A DNA stretch of 55,996 nt, taken from the NCBI GenBank assembly GCA_965261585.1, contig CBDHDN010000030.1, forward strand, positions 1-55,996. The letters are read 5' to 3'. Below are positions 19,267 to 27,846 of the stretch, piece by piece. Every line of letters begins with the position of its first letter. Positions within the stretch are counted from its first letter, which is position 1. The stretch is from CBDHDN01 sp965261585 (GTDB lineage Bacteria > Pseudomonadota > Alphaproteobacteria > UBA6615). The position numbers and the translations under genes were made by a program. A model generated the notes under the pieces. It was not told the origin of the DNA and ran no database searches. It worked only from the letters and a program-made list of their open reading frames with translations.

Positions 19267-20652
19267 GAGGTATAGCTGAATCTTGTGTACGGCGTTGGAA
19301 AGAGGGCGGCGTATCCTGGTGATTGTTGCAGTCACCACTTGACCTAAGCCAAGGAAGGATACGCCATGGAAGAGAATACCGTTGTTGCCTTTCGGAACCC
19401 ATCGAATTTTCAGGATGACCCGTTGACGGAAGTCCTACGAGCTGGGGCGCGTGAGTTGCTGGCTCAAGCCGTGGAAGCTGAAGTTGCCGAGTTTCTGGAA
19501 GGTCATGCGACGCTGGTTGATGACCGGGGCCGTCGCCGGATTGTACGCAATGGCCACTTGCCGGAACGGCTGATACAGACCGGGATCGGCCCGGTGGACG
19601 TGCGTCAGCCGCGTGTCCGGGATCGGAGAGCCGGCGAGGGTGCCGGCGCCATCCGGTTCACGTCGGCGATCCTGCCGCGCTATCTGCGCCGCACCAAGAG
19701 CCTGGAGGATTTGCTGCCGTGGCTATACTTGAGGGGCATCTCCAGCGGCGATTTCTCGGAAGCGTTGGCGGCGTTGCTGGGGGCACAGGCCCCGGGTCTG
19801 TCGGCCTCCACGATCGGGCGACTGAAGGAAGTTTGGCAAGACGAGATGGAGCGCTGGCAACGGCGTGATTTATCGGCCAAGCGCTACGTCTACTTCTGGG
19901 TCGACGGCATCTATTTTGGCGCCCGCCTGGAAGAGGAGAAGCAATGCATCCTGGTTATCATCGGCGCCACGGATCACGGAACCAAGGAGTTGATCGCCAT
20001 CACCGACGGCTACCGCGAGAGCGAACAATCCTGGCGCGAGGTGCTGCTCGATCTCAAGCGGCGTGGTCTCGGCATCGGCCCGGAACTGGTGACCGGCGAT
20101 GGCGCGCTCGGCTTCTGGAAGGCGCTCCGCCAAGTCTACGGGGCCGCCCGCGAGCAGCGCTGCTGGGTGCATAAGACGGGCAATATCTTGAACAAGCTAC
20201 CCAAGGGTCGGCAGAACAAGGCCAAGGGTCACTTGCAGGATATCTGGATGGCCGAAACCAGGAAGGACGCGGAGACCGCCTTCGACTTCTTCCTGGAAGC
20301 CTACGGACCGAAGTACGAAAAGGCCACGGCCTGCCTGGCCAAGGACCGGGACGCCTTGCTGAGCTTCTACGACTTCCCCGCCGAGCATTGGAAGCATGTG
20401 CGGACGACGAACCCCATCGAAGCACCTTCGCCACGGTTCGCCTTCGCACCTATCGGACCAAGGGTTGCCTGTCACGCAAGACGTCGATGGCCATGGTCTT
20501 CAAGCTTTGCCAGGGGGCCAGCAAGAAATGGCGGAGGCTCAATGGATCAGATCAGTTCGCCGAGATCATTCGAGGCGTCAAATTCGTGAATGGAGAACGC
20601 CAGGATCGCGCCGCCGCATGACAAACCCATACACAACTTTTGACAATAGCTC
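19267..20652 (+). mobile_element. IS256-family element, copy 2 (complete)
   Basis: 1386-bp element. Its tips match at 19 of 28 positions (gaggtatagctgaatc at left, gagctattgtcaaaag reading inward from right). It is flanked by a 9-base direct repeat tcccaatcc (19258-19266 and 20653-20661). The duplication is confirmed independently because its removal restores the reading frame of the interrupted gene. Nine bases fits the 8-9 bp usual for IS256. Confidence 0.95.
19366..20621 (+). pseudogene. IS256-family transposase, frameshifted at catalytic Glu
   Basis: Starts at ATG 19366 (MEENTVVAFRNPSNFQDDPL) and is the same protein as in copy 1. It is in frame through the two catalytic aspartates (FWVDGIYF and VTGDGALG) and KHVRTTNPIE. 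At about 20420 it reads atcgaagcacc where copy 1 has atcgagagcacc, a one-base loss that shifts the frame just after the catalytic Glu. The true tail ends at TGA 20619-20621; the shifted frame ends at 20589. Copy 1 is broken elsewhere, so neither copy encodes an intact enzyme. Confidence 0.92.
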
Positions 20653-20996
20653 TCCCAATCCTGGCCGGCGGCGATCAGGCAGCTCTTGCCGTTTGGCATC
20701 GTGACGATGATCGTCCAGGTCTTGCCGTCCAGGGTGGACAGCACCTCGACGACGCCGCCATTGGTCGCCAGGCCGACGCCCACCGGTGCCTCATGGTACT
20801 TGGTCGAGAGATGGTTCAGCGCTTCCATGCGGTCGCCGCACTTCAGCTGAGCGTGGGCAGGGCTGCTCATCATCACAACAGGCACAACCAGACCGACCGC
20901 TAAGGCAAGAATCCTTCGCATGGCTTATCTCCTTCGGTCGAAGTTGGCCGGTCGGGCCGGCCAGAGTTGACCGGTCGAGCCCGGTCAGACCTCTAG

Positions 20997-22648
20997 CCCG
21001 GATTTCTCACAGCGGGATTGGTGGTGGCCGAGAGCCAGTTCATCTTGGGCACTGTTGATGGGTTGCTGTGAAGCAGGCAGTCTGGAGGGTTCCGCCGGCT
21101 GCTGGCGGTGGTCTGAGGCTGGAGTTGATCCTGTGTGGTTGACGGGACGGGCGGAGGCCGGCTGCTGGGGTCAGCCGGTGGCGTTGCATAATCGATGGTG
21201 AGCCAGGCGGTATTCCTGCTGGTAGGGGAACGAAGACGCCATTGCGAACTTGACGCGGCGGACGGAGCGGCGCACCTGGGCGCCGATCTTCAACAGCTTC
21301 AAGCGGATGGTGCCGCAGGTGGCGCGGGCGAAGCGGGTGTGCTTGAGGGCGATGCGGCGCAGCGCGCAGAGCAGCGCATAGGCCATGGCGGCGAACCACA
21401 AGCGCAGCTGGTTGGCCCGCATGGTGGCAGCCGAAGTGCGGTCGGCGAACAGATCGCCCTGGCATTCCTTGATGCGGTTCTCCATGTCGCCGCGGGCGCA
21501 ATAGACCTTTTCATAGAGCCGGCGGGCCTTGACCTCGCCGGTGCCGAGCGAGGTGACGACGAAGCGCGGATTGGCCTTACCGTGGGTCCATTCGGCCTTG
21601 GCGACGACGCGGCGTTCGCGGCTCCAGCTCTTACGCGTCGTCCACACCAGCTCCTGGTAGCGGCGGGCCGGCTTGCCGGTGCGCCGGCTGTCGGCGGCGG
21701 CGGCGGCGAGAGCGTTCTCGATCGCGCCGCTGAGCCGCTTGTTCCTGGCCAGCCCAAAGACGTAGTCGACCCGGTTGGCTTCGCACCACGCCATCAGCGC
21801 CTCGCGGGCGAAGCCGGAATCAGCGCGCACCAGAATACGCACGTCCGGCCAGTCGTCGCGGATCTGCTCGACGATCCGGGCGAGCTCCTCGATCGCGCCG
21901 GCGGCGCCGTCGATATTGGCCGGCCGCAGCTTCGCCGCCAGCAGATGCCGGCCACAGAAGATGTACAGCGGCAGATAGCAGTAACAATCGTAGTAACCGT
22001 GGAAGAACCGATCCTCCTGCTCGCCGTGCAACGGATCGTCGGTCGCGTCGAGGTCGATGATGATCTGCTTCGCCGGCCGCCGGTGCGCGGCCAAGAACAG
22101 CGCGACGAACTGGCGCTCGATCGCCGCCGCGTCGTGGCCGATCTTGTGATAGCGCGACGGCGCCCCCGACGGCGCGTGCTCCAGCCGGTTCAGCGTCGAC
22201 TTGCCGGCGAGCGGCGCGCAGTCCGCCCGCCGCGCCTCGAGCTTGCCGGCGAGCACCGCCATCACCGGATCATGGCGCAGCTCGTCGTGGTCGATCAGGT
22301 CCTCGTAACCCAGCGCCAGGGCGAACACACGTTGGCCGACCAGCGTCGCGACGCTGTGCTCCGTCAACGCCGGATCGCGGCCGTCCTGGAAACATCGCGC
22401 AAAACCCGCGACCAGGCCAATCGCCCGCTCCGGGGCCCCCAGCAAAAGCGCGCCGCCGTTCGACGTCACCGCACCGCCGTCAAACGCTGCCTCAACGCGC
22501 CGGCTCTCAACGCGTGCAAATCCGAACAGATCCGAGATACACTCTGTTGGCATCGGGGAGATCCTCCGTCTCAGCTTAAGTTCTTGTTGCAACAATCACT
22601 TTCGCTGATTCGGGGCCCCGATGCACTACCCCGTGTAAGAAATCCGGG
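20997..22648 (-). mobile_element. IS1380-type element
   Basis: 1652-bp element with inverted tips (cccggatttctcaca at left, cccggatttcttaca reading inward from right). Both sides are followed by CTAG (20993-20996 and 22649-22652). CTAG also follows the partial copy at 1224-1266, so it is either the preferred 4-base target or part of the tip. The right CTAG is shared with the start of IS630-type element C. Confidence 0.88.
21171..22553 (-). CDS. IS1380-family transposase
   Basis: 460-residue DDE transposase of the IS1380 family, with an intact frame from ATG 22551-22553 (MPTECISDLFGFARVESR). Landmarks are FDGGAVTSNGGALLLG, LALGYEDLIDHDELRHDPV, Asp in IIIDLDATDDPLHGEQED, Asp in ILVRADSGFARE, and YCARGDMENRIKECQGDLF with the catalytic Glu. 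It is only distantly similar to the IS1380 transposase at 15799-17148, so these are separate elements and not copies of one another. Confidence 0.93.
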   Translation of the reverse strand: MPTECISDLFGFARVESRRVEAAFDGGAVTSNGGALLLGAPERAIGLVAGFARCFQDGRDPALTEHSVATLVGQRVFALALGYEDLIDHDELRHDPVMAVLAGKLEARRADCAPLAGKSTLNRLEHAPSGAPSRYHKIGHDAAAIERQFVALFLAAHRRPAKQIIIDLDATDDPLHGEQEDRFFHGYYDCYCYLPLYIFCGRHLLAAKLRPANIDGAAGAIEELARIVEQIRDDWPDVRILVRADSGFAREALMAWCEANRVDYVFGLARNKRLSGAIENALAAAAADSRRTGKPARRYQELVWTTRKSWSRERRVVAKAEWTHGKANPRFVVTSLGTGEVKARRLYEKVYCARGDMENRIKECQGDLFADRTSAATMRANQLRLWFAAMAYALLCALRRIALKHTRFARATCGTIRLKLLKIGAQVRRSVRRVKFAMASSFPYQQEYRLAHHRLCNATG

Positions 22649-22651
22649 CTA

Positions 22652-23789
22652 GTGCACTGACTCAGACAGAAGGTGCAGGCAGGCGGTGAAGTTTGGCGAG
22701 GATGGTGTCTGCGGATTTGGTCCAGACGAAGGGCTTGGGATCATTGTTGTGCTCGTCAATGTAGCGGTTGATGGCGGCCTGGAGGTCGACTATCGAGTGG
22801 AAGGTGCCGCGCTTGAGCCGCCGGCGCGTGAGGACAGAGAAGAAGCCCTCGACGGCGTTGAGCCAGGAGGCGGAGGTTGGGGTGAAGTGGAACACCCATC
22901 GGGGATGACGCGCCAGCCAGGCGCGGACCTTGGGATGCTTGTGGGCGGCGTAGTTGTCGAGGATGACGTGGATGACCTTGCCGGCCGGCACTTGGCGCTC
23001 GATCGCGCCGAGGAAGCGGATGAACTCCTGATGGCGATGTCGCTGCATGTTGCGGCCGATGACGGCGCCGTCGAGGACGCTGAGCGCGGCGAACAAGGTG
23101 GTCGTGCCGTTTCGCTTGTAGTCGTGGGTCATGGTGCCGCACTTGCCGGGTTTCATCGGCAGCCCTGGCTGGGTCCGGTCGAGGGCCTGGATCTGGCTTT
23201 TCTCATCGATCGACAGCACCACGGCATGGCTGGGCGGATCCATGTAGCGGCCGACGATGTCCTCGACCTTCTCGGCGAAGGCGGGGTCGTTGGAGCGCTT
23301 GAAGGTGCGGATGCGGTGCGGCTGCAAACGGTGGCCTTGCCAGATGCGCTGAACCGAGCGCAGGGAGATGCCGACGACCTCGGCCACCGCGCGGCCGGTC
23401 CAGTGGGTCGTCTCGCCCGGCGGCTCGGAGCAAGCCAGCGCCAACACTTGGGCCACGGTTGCCGTCGGCAGCGGCGGCGTGCCCGGCGGCCGGGTCTTGT
23501 CGCGCAACAGACCCTCGATGCCTTCCTCGGCGTAGCGCCGCTGCCAGCGCCAGACCGCCGGGCGGCTGACGCCGACGCGGCGCGCCACATCGAGAACCGG
23601 AAGTCGCTCCGCCGAATGCAACACGACCCGGGCCCGCTGAACGTGCTTCAACGGCCGGCTACGATCACCGACGACGGCGGTCAGTCGCACGCGGTCATCG
23701 GCTCCTACAATCACACAGACTTCCTGAGCCATGATCGCAGAATCGCACGATCACATGCCTTTGTGAATCCTATGTCTGCGTCAGTCCAC
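22652..23789 (-). mobile_element. IS630-type element C
   Basis: 1138-bp element flanked by TA (22650-22651 and 23790-23791). Tips are gtgcactgactcagacag at left and gtggactgacgcagacat reading inward from right. It inserted in the CTAG at the edge of the IS1380-type element. Its tips closely match those of the 103-bp MITE at 53329-53431. Confidence 0.92.
22662..23732 (-). CDS. IS630-family transposase (element C)
   Basis: 356-residue transposase with an intact frame. A helix-turn-helix (ARRVGVSRPAVWRWQRRY) is followed by the catalytic domain: VVLSIDEKSQIQ (Asp), VILDNYAAHK (Asp) and SWLNAVEGFFSVL (Glu). It is related to, but clearly distinct from, the transposases of elements A and B. It is the likely source of trans-acting transposase for the MITE. 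Confidence 0.94.
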   Translation of the reverse strand: MAQEVCVIVGADDRVRLTAVVGDRSRPLKHVQRARVVLHSAERLPVLDVARRVGVSRPAVWRWQRRYAEEGIEGLLRDKTRPPGTPPLPTATVAQVLALACSEPPGETTHWTGRAVAEVVGISLRSVQRIWQGHRLQPHRIRTFKRSNDPAFAEKVEDIVGRYMDPPSHAVVLSIDEKSQIQALDRTQPGLPMKPGKCGTMTHDYKRNGTTTLFAALSVLDGAVIGRNMQRHRHQEFIRFLGAIERQVPAGKVIHVILDNYAAHKHPKVRAWLARHPRWVFHFTPTSASWLNAVEGFFSVLTRRRLKRGTFHSIVDLQAAINRYIDEHNNDPKPFVWTKSADTILAKLHRLPAPSV

Positions 23790-23938
23790 TAGCGCCCCCC
23801 TTGGGTCATCCTTGGCCTCGTGCCGAGGACCCATAGTGCAGCGCCGCACGAGCACTGGCGGGCAGCTACGGTCACGACGACATAGGATGTGTGGCTGGAC
23901 CGAACACCAACGCGCGTGAACGCGGTGGTCGTGCGGTG

Positions 23939-24361
23939 TCACGTCTTGTCCCCACCGTCGCCATAGAGTGTTTTCGGGTCGATCTCCACCGGCAGCGTCT
24001 CCACCAGCGCCCCATCGACGACCGTGCGGAAGAAGCAGGCCCGGCGCCCGGTATGACAGGCAACGCCGGTCTGCTCGACGATCACGAGCAGGGTGTCGCC
24101 GTCGCAGTCCACGCGCAGCTCGACCAGGCGTTGGGTCTGGCCCGACGTCGCGCCCTTGCGCCACAGCGCCTGGCGCGACCGCGACCAGTAGCAGACCCGG
24201 CCCGTCGTCAGCGTCTCGGCGAGCGCCGCGCGGTTCATCCAGGCCAGCATCAATACTTCGCCGGTGTCGCGCTGCTGCGCAATCGCCGGCACCAGGCCGT
24301 CCTTGTCGAAGACGACCGCGCCGAGGACCGCGTCGAAGGCGCTCTGTTGCTTTTCTGCCAC
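23939..24361 (-). CDS. hisI: Phosphoribosyl-AMP cyclohydrolase
   Basis: 140-residue cytoplasmic enzyme for the third step of histidine synthesis, opening the adenine ring of phosphoribosyl-AMP. The Mg-binding aspartates are in ELRVDCDGDTLLV. The zinc-binding cysteines are the Cys of DCDGD together with ACHTGRRACFF. The substrate block VCYWSRSRQALWRKGATSGQ is present. It is the stand-alone HisI form, without a fused HisE domain, as is common in Alphaproteobacteria. It is last in a minus-strand run with a GNAT gene 82 bases upstream; no other his genes are near. Confidence 0.96.
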   Translation of the reverse strand: MAEKQQSAFDAVLGAVVFDKDGLVPAIAQQRDTGEVLMLAWMNRAALAETLTTGRVCYWSRSRQALWRKGATSGQTQRLVELRVDCDGDTLLVIVEQTGVACHTGRRACFFRTVVDGALVETLPVEIDPKTLYGDGGDKT

Positions 24362-24433
24362 CTGCCAGCCACTCCTGTGGGCGCCGGCGCGAGTGTGTCA
24401 GGAGGCGGCGAGGGTTTCCACCCCCACCCCGTT

Positions 24434-24462
24434 CCCCCGCGGCTCAGCCGCGGTGGGGCAGG
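24434..24462. repeat. GC-rich hairpin at the 3' end of the GNAT gene
   Basis: Stem ccgcggc / gccgcgg with a 3-base loop, extended by C-rich and G-rich flanks. It spans the stop codon of the GNAT gene, whose last residues (VTPLPHRG) are written in this repeat. It could act as a transcript terminator or be a REP-like repeat. Confidence 0.45.
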
Positions 24463-25088
24463 GGGGTGACGCTGGCCGGCGCGCCGATGCGGGTGCGGCC
24501 GACGGGTTCGGCGTGGTCCGAGGGCAGGGCGGTGTCCGATGGGATAAGGCCGGTGTGGCGCGGGTCTTTGATCACCGCCTTCTCCTGGGCGTACGGCACA
24601 AAGCCGGCCCATTGCAGCAGCCCGGCGGCGCGCGGGCCGTCGAGCGAGCGTACGGTGCCGACGATGCGCGCCGGCTCCTGCCGCCAGGCCGCGTCGACCG
24701 TCCAGGTCAGCAGGTACCGGCCATAGCCGCGGTGCACGAACTCCGGCACCAGGCCGAAGCGCGCCAGCTCGCAGTCGCCGGTCGTGCCGATATCGCGCAT
24801 GTCGAGCTCGGAGAAGCCGGCCGGCACGCCATTGACATACAGCACATAGATCTCGGTCGACCGGTTTTGAATCTCGCCCTTGAGGCGGTTGTCGGTAGTC
24901 CCCCGGCGCTCCCACCAGAAGCAGCGCTCGCCGATCGTGTTGTAGAGGTAACGGTAGAACGAAACCGTGGGCTTCTCGGCGCGCAGCAGCGCCAGCTTAC
25001 CCGGCGGTGAGGGCAGCTGGCGCCGTTTCGGCGGCTTGCGCATCTCGAGCCGCGTTAGGACGACCTCAAGCCGTGGCGCCGACGGCAT
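24444..25088 (-). CDS. GNAT family N-acetyltransferase
   Basis: 214-residue protein. The acetyl-CoA fold is recognisable: EIYVLYVNGVPAGFSELDMR forms strands 2-4, followed by ELARFGLVPEFVHRGYGRYLL, whose HRGYGRYL matches the family's R/Q-x-x-G-x-G/A pyrophosphate loop. RSLDGPRAAGLLQWAGFVPY is the C-terminal block. The acceptor substrate is unknown. The start is set at ATG 25086-25088. It follows sseA after 32 bases in the cysK-alaX-sseA group, so a role in amino-acid or sulfur metabolism is possible but not shown. Confidence 0.85.
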   Translation of the reverse strand: MPSAPRLEVVLTRLEMRKPPKRRQLPSPPGKLALLRAEKPTVSFYRYLYNTIGERCFWWERRGTTDNRLKGEIQNRSTEIYVLYVNGVPAGFSELDMRDIGTTGDCELARFGLVPEFVHRGYGRYLLTWTVDAAWRQEPARIVGTVRSLDGPRAAGLLQWAGFVPYAQEKAVIKDPRHTGLIPSDTALPSDHAEPVGRTRIGAPASVTPLPHRG

Positions 25089-25120
25089 GCCCGCTACCCC
25101 CTGATTGTCCAACTCGATCT

Positions 25121-26017
25121 TCAGGATGTGCCGTCGCCGGTGGCCACCGGCGTATCGGTGCGGCCGCCCCACTCGGTCCAGGACCCGTCGTAGGTGCGCC
25201 AGCGGCCGTGGCCCACGAGATGCAGGCCAAGCGACAGGATGCAAGCCGTGATGCCGGAGCCGCACGTCGTGATGACCGGGCGGTCCGCCGCGATGCCCTT
25301 GTCGGCGAAGACGGCCCGCAGCCGCGCCGCCGGCAGGAACGTCTCGCCGGCCCCGTCCAGGATGTCGGCGTAGTGCAGGTTGACCGCACCGGGAATGTGA
25401 CCGGCCCGCACGCCCGGCCTGAGCTCGGGCTCGGCACCGGCGAAACGGCCGGCTGAGCGCGTGTCGGCGACCAGGGCGCGGCGGTCGTCCAGGCTTGCCT
25501 GGTCCAGACTCGCCTGGCCCAGGTGCGCCTGCAGCTCTGCCCAGCCGGCGACGAGCTCGGGCCGATAGCGTGCGCTGAAGGCCACGGGCGCGTGGTCGGG
25601 CGGCGCGTCGGTGACGGGGTGTCCGTCGCGCAGCCATTGGGCGAGGCCGCCGCTGAGCACGGCGACGTCGTCGTGACCGAAGACGCGGAATGACCACCAG
25701 GCGCGCGGCGCCGAGTAGATGCCCTGGCCGTCATAGACGATGATGCGGTGGTCGTTGGCGATGCCGAGCGCGCCAATCGCGGCGCCGAACGCGGCTGCGT
25801 CGGGCAGCATGTGCGGCAGGTCCGTATCGGTCCGCGCGATTGCATCGACATCGAAGAAGGTCGCCCCTGGAATATGGCGCGTCTGGAATTCCGCCCGCCC
25901 GTCGCGTCCGCTCGTCGGCAGATACCAGCTGGCATCGACGATCCGAACGGTCGGGTCTTCAAGGTGCCGCGCCAGCCAATCGCCGCTCACGAGAGCGTCG
26001 GGATGAGCGTAACTCAT
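25121..26017 (-). CDS. sseA: 3-mercaptopyruvate/thiosulfate sulfurtransferase
   Basis: 298-residue protein with two tandem rhodanese domains. The N-terminal inactive domain contains VRIVDASWYLP, HIPGATFFDVD and RIIVYDGQGIYSAPRAWW. The C-terminal domain carries the catalytic cysteine in TTCGSGITACILSLGL; the CGSGITA loop fits mercaptopyruvate sulfurtransferases better than thiosulfate-type rhodaneses. A short in-frame tandem repeat (QASLDQASLD) lies in the linker. It sits 24 bases downstream of alaX, in line with a shared cysteine and sulfur transcription unit. Confidence 0.94.
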   Translation of the reverse strand: MSYAHPDALVSGDWLARHLEDPTVRIVDASWYLPTSGRDGRAEFQTRHIPGATFFDVDAIARTDTDLPHMLPDAAAFGAAIGALGIANDHRIIVYDGQGIYSAPRAWWSFRVFGHDDVAVLSGGLAQWLRDGHPVTDAPPDHAPVAFSARYRPELVAGWAELQAHLGQASLDQASLDDRRALVADTRSAGRFAGAEPELRPGVRAGHIPGAVNLHYADILDGAGETFLPAARLRAVFADKGIAADRPVITTCGSGITACILSLGLHLVGHGRWRTYDGSWTEWGGRTDTPVATGDGTS

Positions 26018-26041
26018 GCCAAATAAGCCCTTTATTTTCTG

Positions 26042-26755
26042 TTAAGCAAAGGCGATCGCGACGCGGCGATTCTGACGGCCCTTGTTCTCGATCTTGGTCA
26101 CCACGACGGGGCCGATCTCGCCGGTGCGCTTCACGTGGGTACCGCCGCAGGGCTGCAGGTCGAGCGAGGCGATGTCGATCAGGCGCACCTGGTCCGCGCC
26201 GGCCGGCGGCCTGACGCTCATCGTCTTCACGAGGTCCGGCTGGGCGGCGAGCTCTTCATCCGTGATCCAACGCGACGTGACACCATGGTCCTCGGCGATC
26301 AGTGCGTTGAGGCGGCCGGTGATCTCATCCTTGTCCAGTCCGCCCTCGGGGATGTCGAAGTCGAGCCGGCCCTTGCCGTCGCCGATCTGGCCGCCGGTCA
26401 CCGGGTAGGGCAGCACGGCCGACAGCAGGTGCAGGCAGGTATGGATGCGCATCAGCCGGTGACGGCGCTGCCAGTCGATCTCGGCCGTCACCCGCGCGCC
26501 CGGTTCGGGCAGGGTGCTGCCGGCGGCCGGGACATGGACGATTTCGCCGGGTGCGTCGCCCTTGACCGTCGTCGCAACCTCGATCGCGGGCCCGTCGTCG
26601 ACGGTGAGCACGCCGCTGTCGCCGGGCTGGCCACCGCCGGTCGGATAGAACACGGTGCGGTCGAGCACGATGCCGCCGCGGTCGTTGACCGCAATCACCG
26701 TGGCTTCGCATGCGCGCGCATAGGGGTCGGCCGTGAAGACGGCGTCCGTGGTCAT
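26042..26755 (-). CDS. alaX: AlaX-type alanyl-tRNA editing protein
   Basis: 237-residue trans-editing hydrolase that removes Ser or Gly wrongly attached to tRNA-Ala, like the editing domain of AlaRS. The N-terminal block DRTVFYPTGGGQPGDSG is characteristic. The zinc ligands are the two His of RIHTCLHLLSAVL and Cys and His in LQPCGGTHVKRTGEIG. ATG 26753-26755 overlaps the cysK stop by four bases, so the two are translationally coupled. Pairing an editing enzyme with cysteine synthesis genes recurs in Alphaproteobacteria. Confidence 0.93.
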   Translation of the reverse strand: MTTDAVFTADPYARACEATVIAVNDRGGIVLDRTVFYPTGGGQPGDSGVLTVDDGPAIEVATTVKGDAPGEIVHVPAAGSTLPEPGARVTAEIDWQRRHRLMRIHTCLHLLSAVLPYPVTGGQIGDGKGRLDFDIPEGGLDKDEITGRLNALIAEDHGVTSRWITDEELAAQPDLVKTMSVRPPAGADQVRLIDIASLDLQPCGGTHVKRTGEIGPVVVTKIENKGRQNRRVAIAFA

Positions 26756-27762
26756 CGCCCGCCCTCGAGCCACGGCGGGGTGGGCAGACCCTTGGTCTTC
26801 AGAAAGCCTGGATTGAACAGCTTCGATACGTAGCGCTCGCCGCCGTCGCACAGCACCGTCACGATCGTCTTGCCGGGGCCCAGCGCCTTGGCCAGGCGGA
26901 CCGCGCCGGCAACGTTGATGCCGCTCGAGCTGCCGAGGAACAGCCCCTCGTACTCGAGCAGGTCGAAGACCTCCGGCACGAGCTCCGCGTCGGTGATCTG
27001 ATAGGGCACGTCGACCGCCAGGCCTTCGATGTTGGCCGTGATGCGGCCCTGGCCGATGCCCTCGGTGATCGAATCGCCCTCGGCTTTCAGCTCACCATGC
27101 TTGTAGTAGTGGTAGAGCGCCGCGCCCATCGGATCGGCCAAGCCGATGACGACGTCCGGTTTCTGCTCGCGCAGATAGGCGCTGACGCCGGCCAGCGTGC
27201 CGCCGGTGCCGATGGCGCAGAGGAAGGCATCGAGCGTGCCGTCGGTGTCGCGCCAGATCTCCGGGCCGGTCGTCTCATAGTGAACCCGGCGGTTCGCGAG
27301 ATTGTCGAATTGATTGGCCCAGATCGCACCGTTCGGTTCGCTCTCGGCCAGCTCTTCGGCCAGCCGCCGCGACACGTGCTGGTAGTTGTTGGAGTCCTTG
27401 TAGGGCACGGCCGGCACCTCGCGTAAATCGGCGCCGCACAGACGCAGCATGTCCTTCTTTTCGTGCGTCTGGGTGTCTGGAATAACGATGACCGTGCGGT
27501 AGCCGCGAGCCTTGCCGACAAGCGCCAAGCCGATGCCGGTATTGCCGGCGGTGCCTTCGACGATGACGCCGCCGGGCCGCAGCCGGCCCGCCGCCTCGGC
27601 GTCCCGGATGATCGCCCAGGCGGCACGGTCCTTGACCGAGCCGCCGGGGTTGAGGAATTCGGCCTTGCCGAGGATCGTACAGCCGGTCTGCTCGGACACG
27701 TGCCGCAGATGGATCAGCGGCGTGTTGCCGATCGTGCCGACGAAGCCCTCGCTCACGTTCAT
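26752..27762 (-). CDS. cysK: Cysteine synthase A
   Basis: 336-residue pyridoxal-phosphate enzyme that makes L-cysteine from O-acetylserine and sulfide. The PLP lysine is in NPGGSVKDRAAWAII. The phosphate-binding glycine loop is CAIGTGGTLAGVSAY, and the substrate loop is EGTAGNTGIGLALVG, the usual TSGNTG motif with Ala for Ser. GLFLGSSSGINVAGAV holds the serine that contacts the pyridine nitrogen. The C-terminus (FNPGFLKTKGLPTPPWLE) matches a subgroup often annotated cysteine synthase A. The frame is intact, and it is the first gene of the cysK-alaX-sseA-GNAT run. Confidence 0.95.
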   Translation of the reverse strand: MNVSEGFVGTIGNTPLIHLRHVSEQTGCTILGKAEFLNPGGSVKDRAAWAIIRDAEAAGRLRPGGVIVEGTAGNTGIGLALVGKARGYRTVIVIPDTQTHEKKDMLRLCGADLREVPAVPYKDSNNYQHVSRRLAEELAESEPNGAIWANQFDNLANRRVHYETTGPEIWRDTDGTLDAFLCAIGTGGTLAGVSAYLREQKPDVVIGLADPMGAALYHYYKHGELKAEGDSITEGIGQGRITANIEGLAVDVPYQITDAELVPEVFDLLEYEGLFLGSSSGINVAGAVRLAKALGPGKTIVTVLCDGGERYVSKLFNPGFLKTKGLPTPPWLEGGR

Positions 27763-27846
27763 TATCTGCTTCCCCTGGCCCGCGGCGTCTGTTGCCGAGA
27801 CTAGCTGCCGGTACAGGGCAGCGGCAAGCCGGCGTGCTACGGTGCC

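Larger units (their letters stand above)
19221..20921 (-). pseudogene. Small secreted protein gene interrupted by IS256
   Basis: Taking out 19267-20652 and one copy of the 9-base duplication rejoins a 102-codon reading frame from ATG 20919-20921 to TAG 19221-19223. The product would be 101 residues: a signal peptide (MRRILALAVGLVVPVVMMSS, cleavage near AHAQ), then a small domain with GDRMEALNHLSTKY, GVGLATNGGVVEVL, TWTIIVTMPNGKSCLIAAG and two cysteines. Similar short secreted proteins occur in other Alphaproteobacteria, with no function known to me. The insertion removes only the last 12 residues and adds IS-encoded ones, so some activity might remain. Confidence 0.8.

Noticed and set aside
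24404..24470. G/C-rich direct and inverted repeats as a CRISPR fragment
   Set aside because: There is a single hairpin with no regularly spaced repeats or spacers. No CRISPR array or cas gene was found anywhere in the window.
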